NCBI GenBank assembly: GCA_934500865.1
Contig: CAKSUD010000061.1
Location: forward strand, 1-10,766
DNA: 10,766 nt
Direction: 5' to 3'
Origin: an uncultured Clostridia bacterium
GTDB lineage: Bacteria; Bacillota; Clostridia; TANB77; RGIG9151
The notes under the pieces were generated by a model that had not been told where the DNA came from, did no database searches, and saw only the letters and a list, made by a program, of their open reading frames with translations. Position 1 is the first letter of the stretch. The number at the start of each line of letters is the position of its first letter. Below, piece by piece: positions 6,091 through 10,766 of the stretch. The position numbers and the translations under genes were made by a program.

Positions 6091-7281
6091 TCACCTATTT
6101 AAATAGATGGGACAGTTATAGGTTATACCCCATTTGGGATGAACAACCAGTAACCATTGCTGAGGTCTACTTGCGACACCCATATTCTTCATAGAGAAGA
6201 TAGTGCCACCAGGGAAGCAACCATTGATGAACTTAGTACTTGCTACACCGGGAATAATGCTTGGGGTGTGAAGATGTCCAATCATAAAATAGTCGTACCA
6301 TTCGTTGCTAAGCCTTAACAGTTCAGTTTCTCTTTGAGCAGACCTATCTACTCCGTAGTAGGGAATTCCTGCCCATCCTCTAATGTCATCGCCGTGGGTG
6401 AGGTAGAACTTGTAGCCGAAAATTTCATCGATTTGCCACCAAGAGTCATCCATTTTCCAGGTAATCTGGGGGTACTTAACCATTTCGCGTCTAATGAACT
6501 CGTAAACGATTCTATCCCAGTTAACCCAGTGAGGATTTTCGCCCTTTTTACCTACTCTACCGTGGTTGCCACATACCGCAGTAATGTGGATTTTTTGGTA
6601 AAGAGAGAGGCATTTTACCAAGAAGTCTTCGATTAGCTGAACCGAGCCCATAGCTTGGTGGAACAGGTCTTTGCAGATGTGCTGTTCTTGACCGGGGAAA
6701 ATCTGGCTTCCTTCTACAATATCTCCAAGCATATGAATATGCAAGGTGGTGATAGTACTAGATTTCTGGAGAGCACTAGTTACTTCTTGAATTCCGACGA
6801 ACAGGTTGTCAAAATACTGACAAAGGATTTCCCAGTTAAACTCGTTTAAGCCACCGGTAGATTCTCTAGTGATTAGAGTACCGGCCTGTACGTCAGACAG
6901 CTCCAAGACCATGATTTGCTCGTCCTTGTTGCCTTTTGACTCCGGCAGATTGAATTCGATTTCGGGATACGGTCTTTCCTGTAGGGCAGAGACACAACCT
7001 TCGATTACAAAGTCTGCAATGGCCATTTTCTTTGCGAGTGTCTTGTCATGTTTTTTCTGTGCTTGTTCTTCTAGTTTGCTTCTTTGCTCCACGATTTCAT
7101 CGTCGAAGGTCTTAGGAGTGGAAGCTTCCTTAGAAATACTGTTGAGGAACTTCATAATGGTAGTTTTACCACTCTTTTCTCCTTTGAAACACGAAGAAAA
7201 CTGGGTGTAGACTTGGTCGCATACGTCTTGCTTGGATAAGTTCTGTGCCATGAGTGCCTGAGCGAAATTGCGCCACTTCAT
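6091..7281 (-). CDS. Phage-like calcineurin-type metallophosphoesterase
   Basis: A 396-residue protein. The start at 7281 is chosen because AAGGAGG lies 8 bases upstream; a longer frame from 7365 would start inside the -35 box. Metallophosphoesterase motifs appear in order: SDVQ (Asp130, Gln132), GDIVEG (Asp187), CGNHGR (Asn239, His240), THGDD (His296) and GHLH (His336, His338). These bind two metals and cleave phosphate esters. The first motif is D-x-Q where most of the superfamily has D-x-H. Residues 1-60 form a Lys/Ser-rich leading region (LSKQDVCDQVYTQF), then a coiled-coil-like stretch (residues 62-85). The overall form resembles metallophosphoesterases in Firmicute phages and integrated elements, but no other phage gene is nearby. 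C-ending codons are far commoner than in the flanking genes. It is a single-gene unit with a near-consensus promoter. The substrate, nucleic acid or small phosphoester, is unknown. Confidence 0.87.
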   Translation of the reverse strand: MKWRNFAQALMAQNLSKQDVCDQVYTQFSSCFKGEKSGKTTIMKFLNSISKEASTPKTFDDEIVEQRSKLEEQAQKKHDKTLAKKMAIADFVIEGCVSALQERPYPEIEFNLPESKGNKDEQIMVLELSDVQAGTLITRESTGGLNEFNWEILCQYFDNLFVGIQEVTSALQKSSTITTLHIHMLGDIVEGSQIFPGQEQHICKDLFHQAMGSVQLIEDFLVKCLSLYQKIHITAVCGNHGRVGKKGENPHWVNWDRIVYEFIRREMVKYPQITWKMDDSWWQIDEIFGYKFYLTHGDDIRGWAGIPYYGVDRSAQRETELLRLSNEWYDYFMIGHLHTPSIIPGVASTKFINGCFPGGTIFSMKNMGVASRPQQWLLVVHPKWGITYNCPIYLNR

Positions 7282-7336
7282 AACTTCTTCCTCCTTAAAT
7301 AAATATGGGGATATGAAAAATTTAATTTGCGAGCTC

Positions 7337-7365
7337 ATTATATAGGAGAATGTAAAATAAGTCAA
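7337..7365 (-). promoter_or_regulatory. Strong sigma-A-type promoter for the metallophosphoesterase
   Basis: Read on the minus strand: TTGACT (7365-7360), a 17-base spacer and a perfect TATAAT (7342-7337). The leader to the start at 7281 is about 50 bases. Confidence 0.85.
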
Positions 7366-7403
7366 GAAAACCGCATAAATTTGGAGAATAATCGATGTGC
7401 AAG

Positions 7404-7432
7404 TTGAAAATAGAAATTTATTATGGTATTAT
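7404..7432 (+). promoter_or_regulatory. Sigma-A-type promoter for the Nudix gene
   Basis: TTGAAA (7404-7409) and TATTAT (7427-7432) are spaced by 17 bases, 36 bases before the start at 7469. Confidence 0.7.
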
Positions 7433-7468
7433 TCAAGCAAATGGTAAGTCGAGAGGAAGGAAGTTAAA

Positions 7469-7909
7469 ATGAGAGAACCAGAAAAAGCTGTATTTACAAA
7501 TATGTGTATGATATATGACAATGATGGTAATGTATTAGTGCAAAATAGAAAAAAGTCATGGTGTGGAATTGCATTTCCGGGTGGTCATGTAGAAAAGTTA
7601 GAGTCAATAGTAGACTCTACAATTAGAGAAATAAAAGAAGAAACTGGATTAGATATATGGAATCTAGAACTATGTGGAGTAAAGCAATGGTTTAATGATA
7701 CTGAGGGAAGAAATGTGTGTTTTCTTTTTAAGACTAATTCATTTAGTGGAGAATTAATTTCGTCAGATGAGGGAGAAAATTTTTGGATAAAGAAAAGTGA
7801 CATATTGAATTATGATTTGGCAAATAACTTTGACATTATGTATAAAGTGTTTGAAGACGAAAATATAAATGAACATTACCACGGAAAAGATAGTGATATA
7901 TTGAAATAA
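7469..7909 (+). CDS. Nudix hydrolase (8-oxo-dGTP diphosphatase-like)
   Basis: A 146-residue single-domain Nudix enzyme. The complete Nudix box G-x5-E-x7-REUxEExGU runs from Gly39 to Leu61 (GHVEKLESIVDSTI, then REIKEETGL). The preceding FPGGH is the usual lead-in. The box binds Mg2+ and directs hydrolysis of a nucleoside diphosphate linked to another group. The short length and layout resemble MutT/8-oxo-dGTP diphosphatases, but the substrate is not certain. GAGGAAGG lies before the ATG, and a promoter at 7404-7432 precedes it. The HTH regulator starts 70 bases downstream with a promoter of its own. A weak hairpin without a T-run (7912-7933) lies between them, so read-through into the regulator is possible. 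Confidence 0.92.
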   Translation: MREPEKAVFTNMCMIYDNDGNVLVQNRKKSWCGIAFPGGHVEKLESIVDSTIREIKEETGLDIWNLELCGVKQWFNDTEGRNVCFLFKTNSFSGELISSDEGENFWIKKSDILNYDLANNFDIMYKVFEDENINEHYHGKDSDILK

Positions 7910-7930
7910 GCCAACTCTACTATAAGTAGG

Positions 7931-7958
7931 TTGTGGATTTATAAAATTCGTTTATAAT
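7931..7958 (+). promoter_or_regulatory. Candidate promoter for the HTH-desulfoferrodoxin gene
   Basis: TTGTGG (7931-7936) and a perfect TATAAT (7953-7958) have a 16-base spacer. The -35 half is weak. It lies 21 bases before the start at 7980. Confidence 0.5.
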
Positions 7959-7979
7959 TTTTACTGGAGGTAGATGAAA

Positions 7980-8564
7980 ATGAACAATTATATAACAGGA
8001 AAAATTATAAAAGAATTAAGAGAACGAAAAGGATTAACGCAGTTAGAACTTGCAGACATTATTGGAGTGAGTGATAAGACGGTTAGCAAATGGGAGACCG
8101 GAAAAGGTTTGCCGGATATTTCACTTATCGAGCCACTTGCAAAGAATTTAGAGGTGTCTGTGGTTGAACTTATGAATGGAGAATATGTGACAAACCAAAA
8201 TAGGTCAAGTAACATGTTAAAATCAAATTTCTCTGTATGCCCGATATGCGGAAACATAATTTACACTACCGGTGAAAATGTGAATTCTTGTTGCGGTATA
8301 AACTTACCGATTTTAGAAGCTGAATTAGAGAATGAAAAGCATATTATTAAGTGCGAAACGATTGAAAATGAATATTATATTTCCATTGACCACGAAATGG
8401 CAAAGGAACACTACATTTCTTTTATTGCATATATTACGAATGATAGATGCGAGATCGTGAAACTATATCCGGAGCAAAACGCAGAGGCTAGATTTTTAAG
8501 AAGAGGCAAAGGCATTGTGTACGTGTATTGTAATAAAGATGGATTAATTAAGAAGAGCCTATAA
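7980..8564 (+). CDS. XRE-type HTH regulator fused to a desulfoferrodoxin-like domain
   Basis: A 194-residue, two-part protein. The ATG at 7980 is preferred because GGAGGT lies 8 bases upstream; the ATG at 7974 would be only 2 bases from it. Residues 6-66 form an XRE/Cro-type helix-turn-helix (GLTQLELADIIGVSDKTVSK). Residues 85-106 hold CPICG and SCCG, with Cys87, Cys90, Cys104 and Cys105 spaced as in the desulforedoxin iron centre. Residues 118-190 follow the superoxide reductase domain: EKH (119-121), HEMAKEHY (His138, His144) and YCNKDGL (Cys184). The expected last His ligand of CNxHG is Asp187 here. XRE proteins with such a tail are known in clostridia. It is probably an oxygen- or superoxide-responsive repressor that senses through the iron sites (inference). 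Its target is unknown; the adjacent genes and its own promoter are candidates. Confidence 0.88.
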   Translation: MNNYITGKIIKELRERKGLTQLELADIIGVSDKTVSKWETGKGLPDISLIEPLAKNLEVSVVELMNGEYVTNQNRSSNMLKSNFSVCPICGNIIYTTGENVNSCCGINLPILEAELENEKHIIKCETIENEYYISIDHEMAKEHYISFIAYITNDRCEIVKLYPEQNAEARFLRRGKGIVYVYCNKDGLIKKSL

Positions 8565-8579
8565 CTAAGCTCTTCTTAA
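8548..8579. terminator. Hairpin shared by two convergent genes
   Basis: A perfect 11-bp inverted repeat (TTAAGAAGAGC with GCTCTTCTTAA) and a 10-base loop that holds the stop codons of both convergent genes. The T-runs after it are short on both strands, so termination may be partial. Confidence 0.6.
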
Positions 8580-8741
8580 CTTATTTTCCGGGCATACTTC
8601 TACAAATCTACGCATATTGTCGCCATAGATTTCAACTGTGTATGAATTCCCTTCAATGTCAATGATAGTGCCTTCAAGTCCAACGGTGGTTACGAATACC
8701 TTATCGCCGATGCTAAATTTAGAATTATCGAAAAATCCCAT
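8565..8741 (-). CDS. Unknown 58-residue SH3/KOW-like small protein
   Basis: A short complete gene starting MGFFDNSKFSIGDKVFVTT and ending ENKLRRA with TAG. The frame is supported by AGGAGAG 9 bases before the ATG, a near-consensus promoter at 8764-8792 and a shared terminator hairpin, so it is a real gene rather than a chance frame. Residues 8-45 read F-x-I-G-D-K-V then GLEGTIIDIEG and YTVEIYGD, the strand pattern of small SH3-like or KOW-type beta barrels that often bind nucleic acid or ribosomal parts; I cannot name a family. It has no signal or membrane segment. C-ending codons (GGC, ATC, TTC, GAC, ACC) are frequent, as in the metallophosphoesterase gene. Its stop lies directly against the stop of the HTH-desulfoferrodoxin gene, with no bases between. 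Confidence 0.8.
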   Translation of the reverse strand: MGFFDNSKFSIGDKVFVTTVGLEGTIIDIEGNSYTVEIYGDNMRRFVEVCPENKLRRA

Positions 8742-8763
8742 GAATTATCACTCTCCTGGAGAA

Positions 8764-8792
8764 AGTGTATAGATTTGGGGGAGATGTGTCAA
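8764..8792 (-). promoter_or_regulatory. Promoter for the 58-residue gene
   Basis: Read on the minus strand: a perfect TTGACA (8792-8787), a 17-base spacer and TACACT (8769-8764). It lies 23 bases before the start at 8741. Confidence 0.75.
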
Positions 8793-8905
8793 ATTGAGAT
8801 AACCTATACGGAATACAAAAAGAGGCATTTCCTGCATTAGAATTTATAGGAAAAGCTAAAGAAATCCGATATTATAAATGTAGAGTAGATGAAAATAATA
8901 GCTAG
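8784..8905 (+). pseudogene. Frameshifted gene fragment, possibly effector-binding domain
   Basis: Two reading frames join at an A5 run (8817-8821). The first reads MCQIEITYTEYKKR, the second EAFPALEFIGKAKEIRYYK and ends CRVDENNS with a stop. Adding one A to the run would join them into one chain. The FPALEFIGK stretch recalls the GyrI/AraC-type effector-binding domain, but only faintly, and no full domain is present. The fragment overlaps the promoter of the minus-strand 58-residue gene, so it is probably old debris. Confidence 0.35.
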
Positions 8906-8949
8906 GGGAATTATACACTTACTTTTTGCTACATTGTGGTTTGTAGTAC

Positions 8950-9128
8950 TTATACAAACAAAAAACCGTGTAACTAAAGTTACACGGTTTCCCTTGCCCA
9001 ATATGGGATTAGACCCCCTATTCATATGGCTTTCAGCAATTTTTATCCACCTTAACTATGCCCACTTTTTGCGGAGTATACGGATTATGACTCTTATGTG
9101 CTTTTTTCAGCTTTTATGGGGCTGCATT
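8950..9128 (-). ncRNA. Candidate structured small RNA (6S-like architecture?)
   Basis: Read on the minus strand, a segment of about 180 bases has no convincing ORF but several pairings. GCCCCATA near its 5' end (about 9117-9124) pairs with TATTGGGC (about 8994-9001), with one mismatch, as a closing stem. Inside are an apical hairpin (ATCC...CCGC, AAAAA, GTGG...GGAT) and an outer AGCA/TGCT pair. A GGG/CCC hairpin precedes the closing 3' strand. It ends in a strong terminator (8963-8990). A weak promoter (TAGACT, 17 bases, TATTTA at 9157-9129) would start it near 9122. A closing stem, bubbles and a terminator fit the general plan of 6S RNA, but I cannot match its sequence. It could instead be a decayed mobile-element end. 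Confidence 0.35.
8963..8990 (-). terminator. Strong intrinsic terminator, minus strand
   Basis: A perfect 12-bp stem (AAACCGTGTAAC with GTTACACGGTTT) and a 4-base loop. On the minus strand it continues as TTTTTGTTTGT. No minus-strand protein gene ends here, which is the main reason to suspect a small RNA upstream of it. Confidence 0.7.
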
Positions 9129-9136
9129 TAAATAGT

Positions 9137-9165
9137 TTGACGAAAGTTGTTAGTCTATATATAAT
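9137..9165 (+). promoter_or_regulatory. Strong sigma-A-type promoter for the 9187 gene
   Basis: TTGACG (9137-9142), a 17-base spacer and a perfect TATAAT (9160-9165). The start codon follows 21 bases later. It overlaps the weak divergent promoter proposed for the minus-strand RNA. Confidence 0.85.
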
Positions 9166-9186
9166 TGGGGTATAGAGGATGGTGAA

Positions 9187-9987
9187 ATGAATTTGGGTAG
9201 TAATAAAAGGCAAAAGAAATTAGCAAGAAAACAAAAAAATAAAAAAGCTGAAAAAATTGAAAAATTAATGGGATGGCTATCTTCAATAGTAATATCATTT
9301 ATTACAACATTGACATATTTATGTAGAATTTTTTGGTTTAGAGGTATGGCAGATTATTATAATATGGATTCGATCTATATACAAGGCAATTATCCAAATA
9401 CCGTAACAGATGTTTTGCTTTCTATTGCTGGCTGTATAATTGTTTATGTAGTATTTTATAAAATATATGAATGGTTTGTTAGTAAAAAGGGCTTTGGTAT
9501 AAAGCTTTTAAAAATAATTGAGGCTGTTTTAGGATTAGCTATGTTAAATTTTATATTAGTTTTATGTTTTTATGATAAGAACATGAATATTTACGCTAAG
9601 ATACTACTGAGTATTTTTGCTAGTATTATAGAATATATTATATATATGCCATTTGTAATAATTTCATATAATGATATTCATAAAAGAAATCGTAAGCAAA
9701 TATCTTGGTCATTATATATAATTATATTTGTTATTTGGCTTGTAAGTTTATGTTGCTTAAGTCATAACTTAGCATATGAACAAATGTCAAAACTAAAGCA
9801 ATACGAAGTTGTTCAAACTGAAATAGAGAACAAGGTTATAGTTGCGAAGTATCAAGATATGTTTTATACATACAATTGTGAAATTAAGGATAGAGAATTA
9901 ATTATTTATACAGATGAAAGTGAAATGCTTGACATGAGGAATACCAAGGTTAAGAAAATTGATTTTGATAAAGTAACTGTAAAATAG
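9187..9987 (+). CDS. Unknown membrane protein, about five helices
   Basis: A 266-residue protein of no family I recognise. GAGGATG lies before the ATG, and a strong promoter stands just upstream. Residues 1-27 are very basic (KRQKKLARKQKNKKAEKIEK) and should lie in the cytoplasm. Hydrophobic helices are at about 29-49, 74-95, 107-128, 138-161 and 173-192. A soluble C-terminal part (193-266) contains alternating strands (ENKVIVAKYQDMFYTYNCEI, then RELIIYTDESEML) that look like a small beta domain. By the positive-inside rule this part would face outside (inference). It is monocistronic, its very AT-rich sequence has no clear terminator, and an IS-end remnant starts 20 bases after its stop. Confidence 0.8.
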   Translation: MNLGSNKRQKKLARKQKNKKAEKIEKLMGWLSSIVISFITTLTYLCRIFWFRGMADYYNMDSIYIQGNYPNTVTDVLLSIAGCIIVYVVFYKIYEWFVSKKGFGIKLLKIIEAVLGLAMLNFILVLCFYDKNMNIYAKILLSIFASIIEYIIYMPFVIISYNDIHKRNRKQISWSLYIIIFVIWLVSLCCLSHNLAYEQMSKLKQYEVVQTEIENKVIVAKYQDMFYTYNCEIKDRELIIYTDESEMLDMRNTKVKKIDFDKVTVK

Positions 9988-10007
9988 TAATAAAGACCAA
10001 TCGTTTC

Positions 10008-10043
10008 TGAAGTGAACCCAAATTGTGAAGTGAACCCAAATTG
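10008..10043 (+). repeat. Perfect 18-bp tandem direct repeat
   Basis: TGAAGTGAACCCAAATTG occurs twice with no gap (10008-10025, 10026-10043). The unit resembles the terminal inverted repeat of IS3-family (IS150-group) elements, which begin with TG and contain a C-run before AAATTG/AAAAGTTAGAC. Confidence 0.9.
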
Positions 10044-10083
10044 TTAGACAAAATTTGTTTAATAAGGAGGGTTCATTTTTATG
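10026..10083 (+). mobile_element. IS3-family (IS150-like) left-end remnant
   Basis: From the second repeat copy the sequence runs on with TTAGACA, then AAGGAGG and an ATG at 10081. This is the usual order of an IS150-group left end followed by the ribosome site and start of the first transposase frame. The frame stops after two codons (ATG GAA TGA), so the element is cut off here. A short inverted pair TGAACCC (10031-10037) and GGGTTCA (10069-10075) lies within it. Assignment rests on recall of family ends; no transposase sequence remains. Confidence 0.5.
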
Positions 10084-10293
10084 GAATGAATTCTATAATA
10101 TCTTCAATTTTGCAGTGTAAAGTACCACATAATTTAGCTAAAGTATCTGTATCTAATCTAGTGGCATTGCTCCTGCAACAACTTAATAAAGTATTATAAC
10201 GTATACCACTATTTCTTACTAAGCTACTTCTGCTAATATTTTTTCCCTTAAGTAATCATCCAGTTTAATTATAATTTTTCCTATAGTTAACAC
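10079..10293 (-). pseudogene. XRE-type HTH regulator broken by a one-base deletion
   Basis: Read from a GTG at 10293, the first frame gives LTIGKIIIKLDDYLREK. After a run of six As (plus-strand T-run 10239-10244) the family pattern continues in another frame: NISRSSLVRNSGIRYNTLLS, then ATRLDTDTLAKLCGTLHCKI and EDIIEFIP with a stop at 10079-10081. One more A would restore a single chain of about 71 residues, close to the usual length of these small Cro/C1-type regulators (LLKEKNIS...GIRYNTL...IDTDTLxKLCxxLxCxIEDLLEYIP). Its stop codon lies in the IS-end remnant, so the very C-terminus may have been replaced. No clear ribosome site is visible before the GTG, so the original start is uncertain. 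It is divergent from the Spo0E-like remnant across a long hairpin. Confidence 0.75.
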
Positions 10294-10305
10294 TCATTTT
10301 TAATA

Positions 10306-10359
10306 TAGTTTAAAGAATTACGGCTTGACAGACACGACAAGTCGTAGTAGCTTAAACTA
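10306..10359. repeat. Long imperfect hairpin between two divergent pseudogenes
   Basis: TAGTTTAA pairs with TTAAACTA (outer arm), and ACGGCTTG pairs with CAAGTCGT (inner arm, one G-T pair), around a 10-base loop and a 6-by-6 internal loop. A run of seven Gs follows at 10362. It may be an operator, an RNA hairpin in the leader of the Spo0E-like gene, or a mobile-element end. Confidence 0.7.
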
Positions 10360-10373
10360 AAGGGGGGGACAAT

Positions 10374-10494
10374 ATGGAAAAATGGAGATGTTGAGAAGTG
10401 AACTAAATCAGCTTATTATAAATAATACGAGTCACAAAGAAATTTTTAAAAATCACAAGAATTAGCTGAATGCTTGAATAAAAAAATAATCCTC
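10374..10494 (+). pseudogene. Spo0E-like aspartyl phosphatase, frameshifted
   Basis: A G-run ribosome site precedes ATG 10374, but that frame stops after MEKWRC. The Spo0E pattern runs from ATG 10382 (MEMLRSELNQLIINNTSHKE, then IFK) and, past an A5 run (10448-10452), continues in a third frame as SQELAECLNKKII. The SQEL is the signature of Spo0E-like phosphatases, which dephosphorylate Spo0A and delay sporulation. One extra A at 10378-10382 and one at 10448-10452 would give one chain of about 42 residues, a normal family length. As it stands no full product is made. The 3' frame reads on to a stop at 10531, past the terminator. The gene implies a sporulating ancestor; loss may favour sporulation or may reflect its decline. 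Confidence 0.7.
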
Positions 10495-10515
10495 ATGGCA
10501 AGAGGGCTATTTTTT
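10481..10515 (+). terminator. Rho-independent terminator after the Spo0E-like gene
   Basis: AAAAAATA pairs with TATTTTTT and CCTC with GAGG, with a two-base near-mismatch between them and a 7-base loop. The T-run is in the 3' arm. Confidence 0.75.
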
Positions 10516-10657
10516 ATAAATCTAGTGGGATAATTAAAAACAAAAAGTGGGGTAGTTAGTGGGGGAATTAGATTTACTTTTTGATATTTTTTAGTTTTTT
10601 ATAATTTTAGGGCAAAATAAAAAACAAGAATATAACTACATTATATGACAAAAAAAG

Positions 10658-10688
10658 AAAAAGACTAATCAAAAGATTAGTCTTTTTT
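10658..10688 (-). terminator. Terminator of the tRNA-Pro gene
   Basis: A perfect stem (AAAAAGACTAATC with GATTAGTCTTTTT) and an AAAA loop. On the minus strand it starts right after the tRNA CCA end and continues as TTTTTCTTTTTTT; the plus strand also has six Ts, so it can act both ways. Confidence 0.9.
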
Positions 10689-10689
10689 A

Positions 10690-10765
10690 TGGTCGAGGTG
10701 ACAGGGATCGAACCTGCGGCCCCATGGTCCCAAACCACGTGCGCTACCAGCTGCGCTACACCTCG
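10690..10765 (-). tRNA. tRNA-Pro (anticodon UGG)
   Basis: Read on the minus strand, a complete 76-base cloverleaf with encoded CCA. The acceptor stem is CGAGGTG (10765-10759) with CACCTCG (10700-10694), followed by A and CCA (10693-10690). The D arm contains CAGCTGGTAGCGC. The anticodon loop is TTTGGGA, with TGG at 10732-10730, and the T arm contains GGTTCGATCC. UGG reads the CCN proline codons. The 5' end is one base inside the window edge, so its promoter lies outside. The terminator at 10658-10688 follows directly, so this is the last or only tRNA of the transcript. Confidence 0.97.
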
Positions 10766-10766
10766 A

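Noticed and set aside
6334..7210. Three plus-strand frames opposite the metallophosphoesterase
   Set aside because: They are shadows of a gene with full catalytic motifs, and none has a ribosome site.
7912..7933. Hairpin after the Nudix gene (CAAC-CTACT with AGTAG-GTTG)
   Set aside because: It has one bulge and no T-run on either strand, so I do not call it a terminator.
8837..9025. Minus-strand frame of 62 residues (MNRGSNPILGKG)
   Set aside because: It spans the terminator hairpin and lacks a ribosome site; it is more likely a chance frame across an RNA or mobile-element relic.
8889..9131. Plus-strand frame of 80 residues starting MKIIARG
   Set aside because: It runs through the strong hairpin at 8963-8990 and the candidate RNA, and has no ribosome site. 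The start follows directly on the stop of a degraded fragment.
10534..10650. AT-rich stretch with a possible T-run/A-run hairpin near 10590-10622
   Set aside because: The pairing is almost all A-T with a three-base bulge, as expected by chance in such a sequence; no gene is visible.
10690..10765. tRNA-Pro as an integration site for a mobile element
   Set aside because: I found no second copy of the tRNA 3' end and no integrase in the window; an element end beyond the window cannot be excluded.
1..10766. CRISPR array or spaced direct repeats
   Set aside because: No regularly spaced repeats were seen; the only clear direct repeat is the 18-bp tandem pair at 10008.

Overview
The window looks like a chromosomal segment of a low-GC, Gram-positive anaerobe, most likely a member of the Clostridia. 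Supporting signs are AT-rich coding sequence, strong GGAGG-type ribosome binding sites, sigma-A-like promoters with 17-bp spacers, a MutL of the endonuclease type, a redox cluster typical of clostridia, a desulfoferrodoxin-type domain, and the remains of a Spo0E-like sporulation gene. The species cannot be named from this sequence alone.

Layout. Positions 1-961 hold the 3' part of mutL with its own terminator. A small membrane-anchored unknown protein (1090-1443) and a histidine phosphatase (1562-2089) follow, each with a promoter, then a GNAT acetyltransferase remnant (2102-2291). A minus-strand unknown gene (2472-2888) is divergent from the main operon. That operon (3120-5227) is compact: a 41-residue CXXC membrane peptide (CD1871A-like), a NapH-like polyferredoxin membrane protein, a TlpA-like thioredoxin lipoprotein and a GNAT acetyltransferase. 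The first three overlap each other and look like one electron-relay module, moving electrons across the membrane to an extracytoplasmic thiol-disulfide protein (inference). A minus-strand small membrane protein (5236-5667), a TfoX N-terminal-domain protein (5769-6071) and a phage-like metallophosphoesterase (6091-7281, minus) come next. After these are a Nudix hydrolase (7469-7909), an HTH regulator fused to a desulfoferrodoxin-like domain (7980-8564) and an unlisted 58-residue minus-strand gene (8565-8741) with full expression signals.

The right part is more degraded. It holds a frameshifted fragment (8784-8905), a candidate structured minus-strand RNA with a strong terminator (about 8950-9128), a five-helix membrane protein (9187-9987) and an IS3/IS150-like end with an 18-bp tandem duplication (10008-10083). 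Beyond that are an HTH pseudogene and a Spo0E-like pseudogene divergent around a long hairpin. The window closes with a complete tRNA-Pro(UGG) gene on the minus strand, with encoded CCA and its own terminator.

Two themes stand out. Four genes (1090, 2472, 6091 and 8565) use visibly more C-ending codons than their neighbours and each sits as a single-gene transcription unit. Also, all the point frameshifts I could reconstruct are losses of one A in a short A-run.
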